Under the pieces are notes generated by a model. That model saw only the letters and a program-made list of their open reading frames with translations. It was not told where the DNA came from and did no database searches. From Pseudomonas neuropathica (lineage in GTDB: Bacteria; Pseudomonadota; Gammaproteobacteria; Pseudomonadales; Pseudomonadaceae), in contig NZ_JACOPX010000009.1 in the NCBI RefSeq assembly GCF_015461835.1, positions 124,001 to 188,000 of the forward strand: a DNA stretch of 64,000 bases. Direction: 5' to 3'. Of the stretch, positions 49,225-59,367 are shown one piece after another (position 1 is the first letter of the stretch; each line of letters starts with the position of its first letter). Position numbers and translations under genes: made by a program.

Positions 49225-50688
49225 TTAACGGAACGGCGGCTCGTCGAAGCTACGCAGTTTGCGCGAGTGCAACGAGTTGAGCTCGGTGCGCAGCAGGTCC
49301 ACCGCTTCAATGCCGATCTTCAAGTGCTGGCTGACCGCGCGTTCATAGAAAGCATTGGCCGAACCCGGCAGTTTGATTTCACTGTGCAAAGGCTTGTCCG
49401 AAACGCAGAGCAACGTGCCGTACGGCACCCGCAGGCGATAACCCTGCGCTGCAATCGTGCCGCTTTCCATGTCCACGGCCACGGCGCGGGACAGGTTGAT
49501 CAACGGTCGTTCCTGAGCCCAACGCAACTCCCAGTTACGGTCGTCGTAGGTCAGCACGGTGCCGGTGCGCAGGCGTTTCTTCAGGTCATCGCCCTTCTCG
49601 CCGGTGACGTTGGCCGCTGCTTGCTGCAGGGCCATTTGCACTTCGGCCAGGGCCGGGATCGGGATGTTCGGCGGCACCACACGGTCGAGAATGCCGTCGC
49701 GACGCATGTAAGCGTGAGCCAGCACGTAGTCGCCGATGGTCTGCGACTGACGCAGGCCGCCGCAGTGGCCGATCATCAGCCAGCAATGCGGACGCAGCAC
49801 CGCCAAGTGGTCGGTGATGTTCTTGGCGTTGGACGGGCCGACGCCGATGTTGACCAGCGTTACACCGTGGCCATCGCTGGCGATCAGGTGATAGGCCGGC
49901 ATCTGGTATCGGTGCCAGACCACACCGGCCGCAATCGCCGACGCTTCGCCGTGATCCATGCCCTTCTCGATGATCACGTTGCCCGGCAAGACCATGCGCA
50001 CGAAACGCGGGTCGCTGCGCAGTTGCTCCAGACCATGGACGATGAACTGGTCGACGTAGCGGTGATAGTTGGTCAGTAGAATCCACGGCTGCACATGGCG
50101 CCAGTCGCTGCCGGTGTAGTGCACCAGACGGCGCAGGGAGAAATCCACGCGCGCGGCGTCGAACAACGCCAGCGGCAGCGGATCGGTGTTTTCCCAGTCG
50201 TAGAGACCGTCGGCGATGCCGTCGGTGGCGGCGGACAGATCGGTACTCGGGAACACCCGCGCCAGCACGGCAGCGGTGACGCCGGAACCGGCGAGTTCAT
50301 CGCCCTGCTCGACCACGTACGGATACGGAATGTTCTGCTGGCTGACGCCGACTTCCACGGTCACGGTGAAGTCGTGCATCAACGGCACAAGCTGCTCGAG
50401 CAGATATTTGCGGAACGCCGCCGGGTGGGTGACGGTGACGCTGTAGGTGCCCGGCAGTTGCACCTTGGCATAAGCGCGGGTGGTCTGCGGCACTTCGCCC
50501 TGGCAGTGATAGGTCAGACGCAGTTCGGGATAACGAAACAGAGCACGCTGCGCAGCGTCGGGTTCGACGCGATCCTTGAGGTAACGCTTGAGCGCCGAGT
50601 TCAGCGCAGTGGTGGCCCGCTCATGCAGCTCGGCCAGACGGTCCACGGCTTGTTCGGCGGTTTGAACGACAATAAACGCTTCGGTCAC
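49225..50688 (-). CDS. amn: AMP nucleosidase
   Basis: 487 residues from a GTG at 50688, chosen because AGGAAG lies six bases upstream; the next in-frame start further up would add 12 residues. E. coli Amn has 484. Hydrolyses AMP to adenine and ribose-5-phosphate. The C-terminal half has the nucleoside-phosphorylase fold: VNIGVGPSNAKNITDHLAVL, MIGHCGGLRQSQTIGDYVLA, and VDMESGTIAAQGYRLRVPYG with the purine-binding Met-Glu. The N-terminal half is the Amn-specific domain. Confidence 0.94.
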   Translation of the reverse strand: MTEAFIVVQTAEQAVDRLAELHERATTALNSALKRYLKDRVEPDAAQRALFRYPELRLTYHCQGEVPQTTRAYAKVQLPGTYSVTVTHPAAFRKYLLEQLVPLMHDFTVTVEVGVSQQNIPYPYVVEQGDELAGSGVTAAVLARVFPSTDLSAATDGIADGLYDWENTDPLPLALFDAARVDFSLRRLVHYTGSDWRHVQPWILLTNYHRYVDQFIVHGLEQLRSDPRFVRMVLPGNVIIEKGMDHGEASAIAAGVVWHRYQMPAYHLIASDGHGVTLVNIGVGPSNAKNITDHLAVLRPHCWLMIGHCGGLRQSQTIGDYVLAHAYMRRDGILDRVVPPNIPIPALAEVQMALQQAAANVTGEKGDDLKKRLRTGTVLTYDDRNWELRWAQERPLINLSRAVAVDMESGTIAAQGYRLRVPYGTLLCVSDKPLHSEIKLPGSANAFYERAVSQHLKIGIEAVDLLRTELNSLHSRKLRSFDEPPFR

Positions 50689-50798
50689 GATCAGCTTCCT
50701 GTGTTCTGACTTGCAGAGCTTCATCTTGCCTGCATCGTGGCGTCACGGGAACAGTGGCATGTTGGCAACCGCACAATATATGGCCCCCCCCCAATCCT

Positions 50799-50879
50799 TG
50801 TAGGAGCTGCCGAAGGCTGCGATCTTTTGATCTTGCTGTTTATAAGATCAAAAGATCGCAGCCTTCGGCAGCTCCTACA
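50799..50879. repeat. REP/REPIN-like inverted repeat, class B
   Basis: TGTAGGAGCTGCCGAAGGCT arms and complement with GATCTTTTGATC inside, nearly perfect over 35 bp each side. Between amn and the AidB-like gene. Confidence 0.85.
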
Positions 50880-50895
50880 GGAGATTTGTGTGGGG

Positions 50896-52545
50896 TCAGA
50901 GGATTTGCGGGGTTGAGCGGGCGACGAGGGACTCGATGTCGAGGCCGCGCGGCAAGGCGCCGTAAACCCGGCCGCCACCGCTCAGGCGGCTGGCAATGAA
51001 GGCATCGCTGACCACCGAGTTCCCGGCCTCCAACAGGAGCTTGGCCTGCAAACCGAGCGCGATGTCTTCGGTCAGTTGCCGTGCCCGGTACTGAATATCA
51101 CTGGTGTCCTTGAACTGCACCTGCAACTGCTGAATATGCGCAGCCAGTCGCTTGTCGCCATGCCCGTCACCGAGTTCGCTGAACAACACATCCAGCACCC
51201 CCGGCTCTTTCGATAACGCCCGCAGCACGTCGAGGCACTGCACGTTCCCCGAGCCTTCCCACGTCGAGTTCACCGGCGCCTCGCGGTACAGACGCGGCAG
51301 AATACTGTCCTCGACATACCCGGCGCCGCCCATGCATTCGGCCGCTTCGTTGATCATCCCCGGCGCACGTTTGCAGATCCAATACTTGCCCACCGCTGTC
51401 ACCAGTCGCGCGAATTGCGCTTCGTGGCGATCATCCAGATGATCCAGCGCCTTGCCCATGCGCAAACTCAGGGCCAGCGCGGCTTCGCTTTCCAGGGCCA
51501 GATCGGCCAGCACGTTCTGCATCAATGGCTGTTCGCTGAGCAGTTTGCCGCCGACCTTGCGGTGCGCGCAGTGGTGGCTGGCCTGGGTCAGCGCCTGACG
51601 CATCAGCGAGCTGGAACCGACCATGCAATCAAAACGTGTCATCGCGACCATCTCGATAATAGTCGGCACGCCGCGCCCTTCCTCACCGACCATCCACGCC
51701 AGCGCGCCACGGAACTCCACTTCACTGGAAGCGTTGGACTGGTTGCCGAGTTTGTTTTTCAGGCGCTGGATGTAGAACTGATTGCGCGTGTCGTCCGGAC
51801 GATGACGCGGCAACAGGAAGCAGCTCAAACCCTTGTCGGTCTGCGCCAAAGTCAGAAACGCATCGCACATCGGCGCCGAGCAGAACCACTTGTGCCCGAC
51901 CAGTTCATAGGCCTGCCCCGGGCCACTGGCGCCGACCGGGTAAGCCTTGGTGGTATTGGCGCGCACGTCGGTGCCGCCCTGTTTCTCGGTCATGGCCATG
52001 CCGATGGTCACGCCGGCCTTGTGCGCCATACCGACGTTGAGCGGGTCGTATTCGGTGGCGAGGACTTTCGGCAGCCATTGCTCAGCGATGTTCGGCTGCA
52101 AGCGCAGGGCCGGCACACTGGCAAAGGTCATGGTCAACGGGCAACCGCTGCCGGCCTCGGCTTGGCTGTGCAAATAAGTCATCGAGGCGCGGGCGACGTG
52201 GGCGCCATCCTGTGGGTGCGCCCATGGCAATGAGGTCAAACCATGCTCGATCGCCGTGCGCATCAGCTCGTGATAAGCCGGGTGAAATTCCACCAGATCA
52301 ATGCGATGGCCATAGCGGTCATGGCTGGCGAACGTTGGTTTGTTCTGATTGGCGAGGAACCCGGCTTCCATCAACGGACCACCGGCCAGCGCGCCGTAGG
52401 CATCGATCCGCGACTCGGCCCAACCGGCGCCGAACCTGCGCGACCACTCCTGCAACGGCAGGTCGATGCGGTACAGGTTGGTGCCGTCCAGCGACGGTGG
52501 CTGGTTGGTGACTTCGTGGGTTTCGGCGAACTGATGCAGGTTCAT
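50896..52545 (-). CDS. Acyl-CoA dehydrogenase, AidB-like
   Basis: 549 residues; the AidB branch is longer than ordinary acyl-CoA dehydrogenases. N-terminal HEVTNQPPSLDGTNLYR is the AidB signature; the FAD domain carries GMAMTEKQGGTDVRANTTKA, the catalytic-base region NEAAECMGGAGYVEDSILPR, and YREAPVNSTWEGSGNVQCLD. E. coli AidB is induced by alkylating agents and binds DNA; here the acyl-CoA substrate, if any, is not known. The start follows GGAG (AAGGAGCCCGTC). Confidence 0.9.
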   Translation of the reverse strand: MNLHQFAETHEVTNQPPSLDGTNLYRIDLPLQEWSRRFGAGWAESRIDAYGALAGGPLMEAGFLANQNKPTFASHDRYGHRIDLVEFHPAYHELMRTAIEHGLTSLPWAHPQDGAHVARASMTYLHSQAEAGSGCPLTMTFASVPALRLQPNIAEQWLPKVLATEYDPLNVGMAHKAGVTIGMAMTEKQGGTDVRANTTKAYPVGASGPGQAYELVGHKWFCSAPMCDAFLTLAQTDKGLSCFLLPRHRPDDTRNQFYIQRLKNKLGNQSNASSEVEFRGALAWMVGEEGRGVPTIIEMVAMTRFDCMVGSSSLMRQALTQASHHCAHRKVGGKLLSEQPLMQNVLADLALESEAALALSLRMGKALDHLDDRHEAQFARLVTAVGKYWICKRAPGMINEAAECMGGAGYVEDSILPRLYREAPVNSTWEGSGNVQCLDVLRALSKEPGVLDVLFSELGDGHGDKRLAAHIQQLQVQFKDTSDIQYRARQLTEDIALGLQAKLLLEAGNSVVSDAFIASRLSGGGRVYGALPRGLDIESLVARSTPQIL

Positions 52546-52641
52546 GACGGGCTCCTTGAATCAACCGGAGCGGTCAGTTAAGCACCGCCCCAGGATCGAT
52601 CAAAGTGTCATATCCGCCGAATTTGCGGCGCTTTTACCCTA

Positions 52642-54996
52642 TCAGCAGCACAACAGCCGGCGCTCCAGCGCGGACTGCAATTCTTCGAATTTCACCGGTT
52701 TGTTCAGGTAATCGACCGGGGCTCCCGTGGCGCAAAGCTCTCGGTCCGCGGTCAGTGCGAGCATGAACACCGGCAGGTTGGCGCAGCCCGGCATGGCGTG
52801 AATCTGGCAGCACAAGGACGCGCCTTCAGGGGCGGGCATCTGACAGTCGATCAGCACCGCATCGAAGGTTTCCCGCTGCAGGCAGTCCAGTGCCGCTGCG
52901 CCATTGTCAGCGGTGCGCACGCGAAAGCCGAGCTTGAGCAACATGCCGCGCATCACCAGTTGGTTGACACTGTTGTCATCCACCAGCAACACCGTGCAGT
53001 CCTGCGGCGCACGCACACAATCGTGCGAAGGCGCGATGATCGGCGCAGCTTCAACCGCCGGCAGTTCAAATTCAACGTCCAGTTGAAAACGGCTGCCACG
53101 TCCAGGTTCGGAGCGATGAGTAAGCTTGCCGCCAAGCAGCTCGACCAACTGTCGGCAGATCGCCAGCCCCACGCCCAGTCCGCCGTATTCGCGGGTCATC
53201 GAACCGTCGAGCTGAAAGAAGCGCTGGTACATCGTCGCCTCGCCCAGGTCGGTAAAACCGATACCGGTGTCGATCACCGCAAACGACAGCGCCAGACGAT
53301 TGTCCGTCGACGGTTTGCCGGTCACCCGCAGCGCCAGCCCGCCGACGCGGGTGAACTTGATCGCGTTGTCCAGCAGGCATTCCAGGCATTGCGCGAGTTT
53401 GGCGCTGTCGCCGTGCAGGCGATCCGGCAGGGTCGGCAGCACCTCGACCTTGAAGTCCAGCGACTTGCTCGCCGCGTTGCCGTCGAACTGCACGCGCAGC
53501 GCTTCGACCACCGCGCGCAGGCTGAAACTGCCCGGCGCAGCCTTGAGCTTGCCGGCCTGCAATTCCGTGAGGGTGAGGATGCCGTTGACCATGCGCATCA
53601 TGTCCCGCGCGGAACCGGCGGCGGTCTGCTGGTATTGCTCAAGCTCCGGATCCAGCTCGACGGTCTGCATCAGTTCCAGCGAACCGATCACGCCGTTCAT
53701 CGGTGTGCGCAATTCGTGGGTCAGGGTCGCGAGGAATTCGTCCTTGAGTTTGTTGCTGTGGGCCAGTTGCTGGTTGAGCACTTCGAGTTTCTGCCCGGCG
53801 TCATACAAGGTCTGCGCTTGTTGCTCGCGCATCGCATTGATCCGGTCGGCCAATGCCAGCGACAGCAGCGCCACCTCGATCGCCGAGCCGATCTGGCTGG
53901 CGTACATGGTCAGGAACACGTTCGGCAGCAGGCCGAGCACCATCAGCGTGTTGACGATGCCGCCGAGCAGAAACGCCGACCAGGCGATGATGAAATAACG
54001 CGCCACCCGCAAGCCGCGCCACCAGGCCAGAATCCCGGCGGCGAAAATCACCACAGTGAAGGTCAGCGCCAGTATCGTCGCCAGGCGCAGCGACAACGCG
54101 TAACTGGTCATCAGCGACAAACCAACCACCAGCGCACCGAACGCGATCAGTGCAATCAGCAGCCGATCAAGCCAGCGACTATGGTTTTTGGTCTGCAGGA
54201 AACTGCGGGCGAACTGACTGCCGAACAGCCCCGCACAGCCGATGAAAAATGGCGTGGCCGCGTTGGCCCACCACGGATTGTCCGGCCAGAAATACTCCAC
54301 CGCCGCACCGTTCACCGACAGCTGATAAAGGCCGAACGAGGCGATATAGAAGATGTAATAGAGGTAACTGGTGTCGCGCACACTCAGGTAGATGAACAGG
54401 TTGTAGACCACCATCCCCAACAGCACGCCATAAATGATCCCCAGCACATACAGGCGCACCGGCTGATCTTCGAGGTACGCGGTGCTCGACCACAACGTCA
54501 CCGGTGCCTGAATCGAGCCTTCACTGGCCAGTCGCAGGTACACGGTGTGTTGTTGACCCGGTGCGAAAGCGAGGTCGAACAAATAGTTGTTCTGGCGGAT
54601 CTCGCGGCTGGCGAACGGCAAGGCGTCGCCGGTTTGCCGGACGAGGCGGTAGTCGCCATTGGCGTCAGGCAGATAGAGGCCGAGATGATCGAGCGGCGGA
54701 TACGCCAGTTCCAGCAGCCAGGTGCGCTGAGCGGCGGGATTGCTCGGACGGTACTGCAGGTCAATTTTCAGCCAGAACGCCGAGCGCGAGTAACCGGCAT
54801 TAAGGGTGGCCTTATCGTGAACTTTGAAATGGCCGGCGGCAGCTTGCGCACGAACATCAGCAATGCTCGCCTGACCGCTCGGGTCTTCGAACACTTGCAG
54901 CGACCGGCCCAGAGGGAGGCTCTGGGTAAATTCGTCGAATTCGACGGCGCTCGCCATGAGGGGCAAGCAGAACAACAACATCAGCAAATAGCGCAT
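52642..54996 (-). CDS. Hybrid sensor histidine kinase with 7TMR-DISM input
   Basis: 784 residues. Signal peptide (1-18), a 7TMR-DISMED2 extracellular beta domain (about 25-170), seven membrane spans (about 180-385), coiled coil (390-420), HisKA with the phosphorylation site in LATLTHELRTPMNG (His427), HATPase with N-box Asn544 (LDNAIKF), DTGIGF and GLGVGLAIC, and a receiver domain with VLLVDDNSVNQL and phospho-accepting Asp717 (LIDCQMP). Detects a carbohydrate or envelope signal and relays within itself and on to an Hpt protein not in the window. Confidence 0.93.
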   Translation of the reverse strand: MRYLLMLLFCLPLMASAVEFDEFTQSLPLGRSLQVFEDPSGQASIADVRAQAAAGHFKVHDKATLNAGYSRSAFWLKIDLQYRPSNPAAQRTWLLELAYPPLDHLGLYLPDANGDYRLVRQTGDALPFASREIRQNNYLFDLAFAPGQQHTVYLRLASEGSIQAPVTLWSSTAYLEDQPVRLYVLGIIYGVLLGMVVYNLFIYLSVRDTSYLYYIFYIASFGLYQLSVNGAAVEYFWPDNPWWANAATPFFIGCAGLFGSQFARSFLQTKNHSRWLDRLLIALIAFGALVVGLSLMTSYALSLRLATILALTFTVVIFAAGILAWWRGLRVARYFIIAWSAFLLGGIVNTLMVLGLLPNVFLTMYASQIGSAIEVALLSLALADRINAMREQQAQTLYDAGQKLEVLNQQLAHSNKLKDEFLATLTHELRTPMNGVIGSLELMQTVELDPELEQYQQTAAGSARDMMRMVNGILTLTELQAGKLKAAPGSFSLRAVVEALRVQFDGNAASKSLDFKVEVLPTLPDRLHGDSAKLAQCLECLLDNAIKFTRVGGLALRVTGKPSTDNRLALSFAVIDTGIGFTDLGEATMYQRFFQLDGSMTREYGGLGVGLAICRQLVELLGGKLTHRSEPGRGSRFQLDVEFELPAVEAAPIIAPSHDCVRAPQDCTVLLVDDNSVNQLVMRGMLLKLGFRVRTADNGAAALDCLQRETFDAVLIDCQMPAPEGASLCCQIHAMPGCANLPVFMLALTADRELCATGAPVDYLNKPVKFEELQSALERRLLCC

Positions 54997-55299
54997 TGAA
55001 GCCCCAGCGTGGCTCGTCCGGTTGTGTCAGGAAGCCCCCCATTCCCTTTGAGTAGACGTAAAACCGGTATTACCTGTTATTGGTTTGGATCCAGACTAGC
55101 ATAGCCGTTGATGGCCATTGAGCACCATCGAAATTTTTCCTACAAAGGCTCTAGAACGGGCGTTTCAGAGCAAAGCAGCGGGCTAGAGCTGTTGAGTTGG
55201 TCAGCTTGTGACAGCATGGTCGCAATCTCTTGCCGGGTTGTCGGCCCGCCACAACAGCACTGAACCCGAAAATCAGCTTTGGTGGTAAGCTCGCGCACC
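54997..55299. other. Intergenic region between kinase and thiD
   Basis: 303 bp separating the divergent kinase and thiD genes. No TPP riboswitch consensus, REP or clear operator was seen. The stretch AAACCGGTATT...ATTGGTTT near 55060 has weak dyad symmetry only. Confidence 0.5.
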
Positions 55300-56097
55300 A
55301 TGAATATCTACAGCTCCCGCCCCGTTGTCCTCTGTCTCTCCGGCCACGACCCCAGTGGTGGCGCCGGCTTGCAGGCAGATATCGAAGCCCTGCTCGCGCA
55401 GGGTTGCCATGCGGCTCCGGCCGTCACCGCCCTGACCGTGCAAGACACCGTCAACGTTACTGACTTCCGCGTCCTCGACCGTGAGTGGGTACTGGCCCAG
55501 GCCAATGCCGTGCTCAACGACTCCGAAGTCGCGGCGGTCAAACTGGGCATGCTCGGTTCGCTGGAAATGGTCGACACCGTTGTCGAACTGCTTTCCGCGC
55601 ACCCGCACTTGCCGGTGGTCTGCGACCCGGTGCTGCGCGCCGGTGGCGGCGGACGCCTGGGCAAGGACGAAGTTGGCTATGCGATGCGCGAGCGTCTGCT
55701 GCCGCTGTCGATCATTGCCACCCCTAACCTTCCCGAAGCGCGCATCCTCGCCGAACTGCCCGAAGGCACCGCCGACGAGTGCGCAGAAAAACTCCTGCCG
55801 TTCGTCAAGAACCTGCTGATCACCGGCGGCCATGGCGACGAAACTGAAATCCACAACCGCGTGTATAGCCGCGACGGTCTGCGTGAAACCTTTATCTGTC
55901 AGCGTCTGCCCGGCAGCTATCACGGCTCCGGTTGCACACTGGCCAGCGCTTTGGCCGGTCGTCTGGCGCAGGGCGAACACCTGGCCAGCGCCGTACGCAG
56001 TGCACTGGATTACACCTGGCGCACCCTGCGCGATGCCGAACAACTGGGCAAAGGCCAGTTCGTCCCGCGTCGCCTGCCGCTGGATTTCTGCTCGTAA
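55300..56097 (+). CDS. thiD: Hydroxymethylpyrimidine/phosphomethylpyrimidine kinase
   Basis: 265 residues from the ATG at 55300. Phosphorylates HMP twice to HMP-PP for thiamine synthesis. PfkB/ribokinase fold: CLSGHDPSGGAGLQADIEAL, VKLGMLGSLEMVDTV, VCDPVLRAGGGGRLG, and the anion-hole/catalytic base in GSYHGSGCTLASALAGRLAQ. First of a thiD-thiE-hemL run on the same strand, with 18 bp to thiE. Confidence 0.95.
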   Translation: MNIYSSRPVVLCLSGHDPSGGAGLQADIEALLAQGCHAAPAVTALTVQDTVNVTDFRVLDREWVLAQANAVLNDSEVAAVKLGMLGSLEMVDTVVELLSAHPHLPVVCDPVLRAGGGGRLGKDEVGYAMRERLLPLSIIATPNLPEARILAELPEGTADECAEKLLPFVKNLLITGGHGDETEIHNRVYSRDGLRETFICQRLPGSYHGSGCTLASALAGRLAQGEHLASAVRSALDYTWRTLRDAEQLGKGQFVPRRLPLDFCS

Positions 56098-56115
56098 CGT
56101 CGTGAGGTCTGCCTG

Positions 56116-56739
56116 ATGAAACTACGTGGCCTGTATGCCATTACCGACAGCCAGTTGCTGGCCGGCAAGTTTCTGTCTTACGTGGAGGCGGCGCTGGAAG
56201 GCGGCGTCACCCTGCTGCAATACCGCGACAAGAGCAACGATGAGGCCCGCCGTCTGCGTGAGGCCGAAGCGCTGCGTGATCTGTGCGAGCGCTACAAGAC
56301 GCAGCTGATCATCAACGATGATGCTGAACTGGCCGCGCGCCTCAACGTTGGCGTGCACCTGGGCCAGACCGACGGCCCGCTGTCGCCGACCCGCGCCCTG
56401 CTCGGCTCGAAAGCGATCATCGGTTCGACCTGCCACGCGCAAATCGCGCTGGCCGAACAAGCGGCCAAAGAAGGTGCGAGTTATGTCGCCTTCGGCCGCT
56501 TCTTCAACTCCAACACCAAGCCCGGCGCGCCGACCTGCAGCCTCGATCTGCTCGACGAAGCCAAGCGCACGCTGCACCTGCCGATCTGCGCGATTGGCGG
56601 CATCACCCTCGACAACGCCGCGCCGCTGGTGGCCCATGGAGTCGACCTGCTGGCCGTGGTTCACGGTCTGTTTGGTGCCGAAAGCACCGCCGAAGTCACC
56701 CGCCGCGCCCGCGCGTTCAATGAATTACTGAAAGTCTGA
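56116..56739 (+). CDS. thiE: Thiamine-phosphate synthase
   Basis: 207 residues, the family norm. Joins HMP-PP and hydroxyethylthiazole phosphate to thiamine phosphate. TIM-barrel motifs: [16 protein letters not shown] (metal and pyrophosphate), [28 protein letters not shown] and [14 protein letters not shown]. The start follows GAGG; 15 bp to hemL. Confidence 0.95.
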   Translation: MKLRGLYAITDSQLLAGKFLSYVEAALEGGVTLLQYRDKSNDEARRLREAEALRDLCERYKTQLIINDDAELAARLNVGVHLGQTDGPLSPTRALLGSKAIIGSTCHAQIALAEQAAKEGASYVAFGRFFNSNTKPGAPTCSLDLLDEAKRTLHLPICAIGGITLDNAAPLVAHGVDLLAVVHGLFGAESTAEVTRRARAFNELLKV

Positions 56740-56754
56740 TTTGAGAGCCCGATC

Positions 56755-58038
56755 ATGTCTCGTTCCGAAACGCTGTTTGCCAATGCTCAGAAACACATTC
56801 CCGGTGGCGTGAACTCGCCAGTGCGCGCGTTCAAGAGCGTTGGCGGCACTCCGCTGTTTTTCAAACACGCTGAAGGCGCTTACGTCACTGACGAAGACGA
56901 CAAGCGTTATGTCGATTACGTCGGCTCGTGGGGCCCGATGATTCTCGGCCACAGCCACCCGGACGTACTGGACGCGGTGCGCAATCAGCTGCAACACGGC
57001 TTGTCGTACGGCGCGCCGACTGCGATGGAAACCGAGATGGCCGATCTGGTCTGCTCGCTGGTGCCATCGATGGACATGGTGCGCATGGTCAGCTCCGGCA
57101 CCGAAGCAACCATGAGCGCGATCCGTCTGGCCCGTGGTTACACCGGCCGCGACAGCATCATCAAGTTCGAAGGCTGCTACCACGGTCACTCCGACAGCCT
57201 GCTGGTCAAGGCCGGTTCCGGCGCACTGACCCAAGGCGTGCCAAGTTCGGCCGGCGTACCGGCGGCATTCGCCAAACACACTCTGACCCTGCCGTTCAAC
57301 GACATCGACGCTGTGGAAAAGATGCTCGCTGAAGTGGGCGAGGACGTGGCGTGCATTATTGTTGAGCCGGTGGCCGGCAACATGAACTGCGTGCCGCCGG
57401 CGCCGGGTTTCCTCGAAGGTCTGCGCTCGCTGTGCGACAAGCATGGCGTGGTGCTGATTTTCGACGAAGTGATGACCGGTTTCCGCGTTGCCCTCGGCGG
57501 TGCTCAGGCGTACTACGGGGTCAATCCTGACCTGACCACGTTCGGCAAGATCATCGGTGGCGGCATGCCGGTCGGCTGCTTCGGTGGCAAGCGTGAAATC
57601 ATGCAGCGTATTGCGCCGCTGGGCCCGGTGTATCAGGCCGGCACGCTGTCGGGTAACCCGCTGGCGATGGCCGCCGGTTTGACCACGCTGCGTTTGATCA
57701 GCCGTCCGGGTTTCCACGCCGAGCTGACCGACTACACCACGCGCCTGCTCGATGGCCTGCAACAACGCGCCGATGCTTCTGGCATTCCGTTCGTGACCAC
57801 TCAGGCTGGCGGCATGTTCGGTCTGTACTTCAGCGGCGCCGATGACATCGTCACCTTTGAAGATGTGATGGCCAGCGACGCTGCCCTGTTCGGTCGTTTC
57901 TTCCACCTGATGCTGGAAGGTGGCGTGTACCTGGCGCCGAGCGCCTTCGAAGCCGGGTTTACCTCGATCGCCCATGGCGAAGCCGAGTTGAAACTGACAC
58001 TGGACGCTGCCGAGCGCGCCTTCGCCGCACTGAAATAA
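56755..58038 (+). CDS. hemL: Glutamate-1-semialdehyde 2,1-aminomutase
   Basis: 427 residues (E. coli 426). PLP enzyme that makes 5-aminolevulinate, the first committed haem precursor. Cofactor lysine is Lys265 in [13 protein letters not shown]; other marks are [50 protein letters not shown] and GGMFGLYF. Third gene of the thiD-thiE-hemL run. A GC hairpin (58049-58076) follows. Confidence 0.97.
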   Translation: MSRSETLFANAQKHIPGGVNSPVRAFKSVGGTPLFFKHAEGAYVTDEDDKRYVDYVGSWGPMILGHSHPDVLDAVRNQLQHGLSYGAPTAMETEMADLVCSLVPSMDMVRMVSSGTEATMSAIRLARGYTGRDSIIKFEGCYHGHSDSLLVKAGSGALTQGVPSSAGVPAAFAKHTLTLPFNDIDAVEKMLAEVGEDVACIIVEPVAGNMNCVPPAPGFLEGLRSLCDKHGVVLIFDEVMTGFRVALGGAQAYYGVNPDLTTFGKIIGGGMPVGCFGGKREIMQRIAPLGPVYQAGTLSGNPLAMAAGLTTLRLISRPGFHAELTDYTTRLLDGLQQRADASGIPFVTTQAGGMFGLYFSGADDIVTFEDVMASDAALFGRFFHLMLEGGVYLAPSAFEAGFTSIAHGEAELKLTLDAAERAFAALK

Positions 58039-58048
58039 CCGCCGCACC

Positions 58049-58076
58049 GCTGACGTTGGCTATCGCCAGCGTCAGC
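58049..58076 (+). terminator. Hairpin after hemL
   Basis: GCTGACGTTGGC / GCCAGCGTCAGC arms (one mismatch) around TATC, 11 bp past the hemL stop. No U-tract, so probable but not certain terminator. Confidence 0.5.
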
Positions 58077-58263
58077 ATTCACCTACATCGACGCTGTTTT
58101 TCCGATGCTCCTGCTAAAAATCTCCCCTAAAGTGGGCGATATATTCCCCGCGCAGCAGAAAAACGAGTAAAGACTTTGTAAGGTTGGCCCTGCTTATTTC
58201 ATAATGCGCGCTTATTGGATCCCTCGATGGGTCCGCGTGCCCTTCAGAGGTAAGTCGATTCCC

Positions 58264-58818
58264 ATGAACCGCACCGGCCGCACCCTTGCCTTGGGCTGCC
58301 TGTTGCTCCTTCAGCCCCTGCTCGCGCATGCACAAGCAGGCGGCAACTCGTTGTTGATCCCGGCGATGGGTCGTTGCACCCTCAATACTCAGCCGCAAGA
58401 CGTCACGCAGGCACTGGCTGCTTGCCAGAAAGCGGCGGACGAAGGGGATGCGCAAGCGCAATTCGAGTTGGGTGAGTTCTACTACGACGGCAAGAATGCG
58501 CCGCGCGACCTCAATCAAGCCCTGAGCTATTTCGAAAAAGCCTCGTTGCAAGGCCACGCTCAGGCGCAATTCAAACTCGGCACCATGTTCTTCCACGGTG
58601 AAGGCGTGCAGGCCAACAATATTCAGGCATACATCGTATTGAAGATGGCCGCGGTCAACGGCGCTGAAGATGCGCTGGACACGGCCGATGAAGTCTCCGA
58701 AAAAATGTCCCGCGAAGATCTCGAAACCGCGACCCAGGTGCTCGGGCAAATTTTCCGTAAATACCTGATGGAACTGCAGAGCGCCGATGGGCGTACGCCG
58801 TTTTCGCCTCTTCCCTGA
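58264..58818 (+). CDS. Secreted Sel1-repeat (TPR-like) protein
   Basis: 184 residues from the ATG at 58264. Signal peptide MNRTGRTLALGCLLLLQPLL to AHA. Two to three Sel1-like repeats: ACQKAADEGDAQAQFELGEF and YFEKASLQGHAQAQFKLGTM, plus a less conserved third. Likely a periplasmic protein-protein adaptor. The earlier in-frame starts upstream add no signal peptide and are rejected. Confidence 0.85.
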   Translation: MNRTGRTLALGCLLLLQPLLAHAQAGGNSLLIPAMGRCTLNTQPQDVTQALAACQKAADEGDAQAQFELGEFYYDGKNAPRDLNQALSYFEKASLQGHAQAQFKLGTMFFHGEGVQANNIQAYIVLKMAAVNGAEDALDTADEVSEKMSREDLETATQVLGQIFRKYLMELQSADGRTPFSPLP

Positions 58819-58843
58819 TTTCTGCGTCGACCTTTCCGGCCCC

Positions 58844-58921
58844 TTCGCGAGCAAGCTCGCTCCCACATTGGAACGCACTTCCCTGTGGGAGCGACGGTGC
58901 GACGATTCGACTTGCTCGCGA
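58844..58921. repeat. REP pair, class A, one unit carrying a 16-bp insert
   Basis: Left unit TTCGCGAGCAAGCTCGCTCC is intact. The right unit is interrupted: GTGGGAGCGA, then CGGTGCGACGATTCGA (58895-58910), then CTTGCTCGCGA. Between the Sel1 and DUF1820 genes. Confidence 0.8.
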
Positions 58922-58945
58922 ATGAGGGCGACTCGGCGTTAAGGC

Positions 58946-59275
58946 TTACTTCTCAGGCATCGGCATCGGAAACGGCATCACATTGCCGACCGCGCCGCGG
59001 GCTTCGCTGATTTTCGGCGTGCCCAGACGTTCCACTTCATCGATGCGCACAATCGAATGCATCGGCACAAAGCTGCGCACCACGCCTTCGAACTGCGCCT
59101 TGAGCTTTTCTTCGCTCGGATCGACGACCACTTGCGTGCGCTCGCCAAAGACGAACTCTTCCACTTCCAGAAAGCCCCACAGATCACTTTGATAGATCTG
59201 CTTGGCGTACATTTCGAACACCTGGCCCTGGTTGAGGAAAATCACCTTATAGATTGGAGCTTCGCGTTTGGTCAT
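58946..59275 (-). CDS. DUF1820 family protein
   Basis: 109 residues from the ATG at 59275. REAPIYKVIFLNQGQVFEMY and YQSDLWGFLEVEEFVFGE are the family's conserved start. The C-terminal part ends with a Met/Pro-rich tail (VMPFPMPMPEK). Typically found near miaB in pseudomonads, as here (divergent from it). No function is known. Confidence 0.85.
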   Translation of the reverse strand: MTKREAPIYKVIFLNQGQVFEMYAKQIYQSDLWGFLEVEEFVFGERTQVVVDPSEEKLKAQFEGVVRSFVPMHSIVRIDEVERLGTPKISEARGAVGNVMPFPMPMPEK

Positions 59276-59367
59276 GGCGGGGGGATAACATCGGGGATAA
59301 AAATGAGGGCGCAAACTATAGCATAGCCACCGGACGCGCAGCGGTAGGAACCTGAAGGCTTGTTCCC

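Noticed and set aside
52798..54999. 733-residue open frame on the plus strand
   Set aside because: It is the exact complement of the hybrid kinase gene; the long frame is a by-product of GC-rich third positions, with His/Gln/Arg-rich composition and no domain.
54997..55299. TPP riboswitch upstream of thiD
   Set aside because: The expected CTGAGA and ACCTGATCTGG-type conserved segments are absent.
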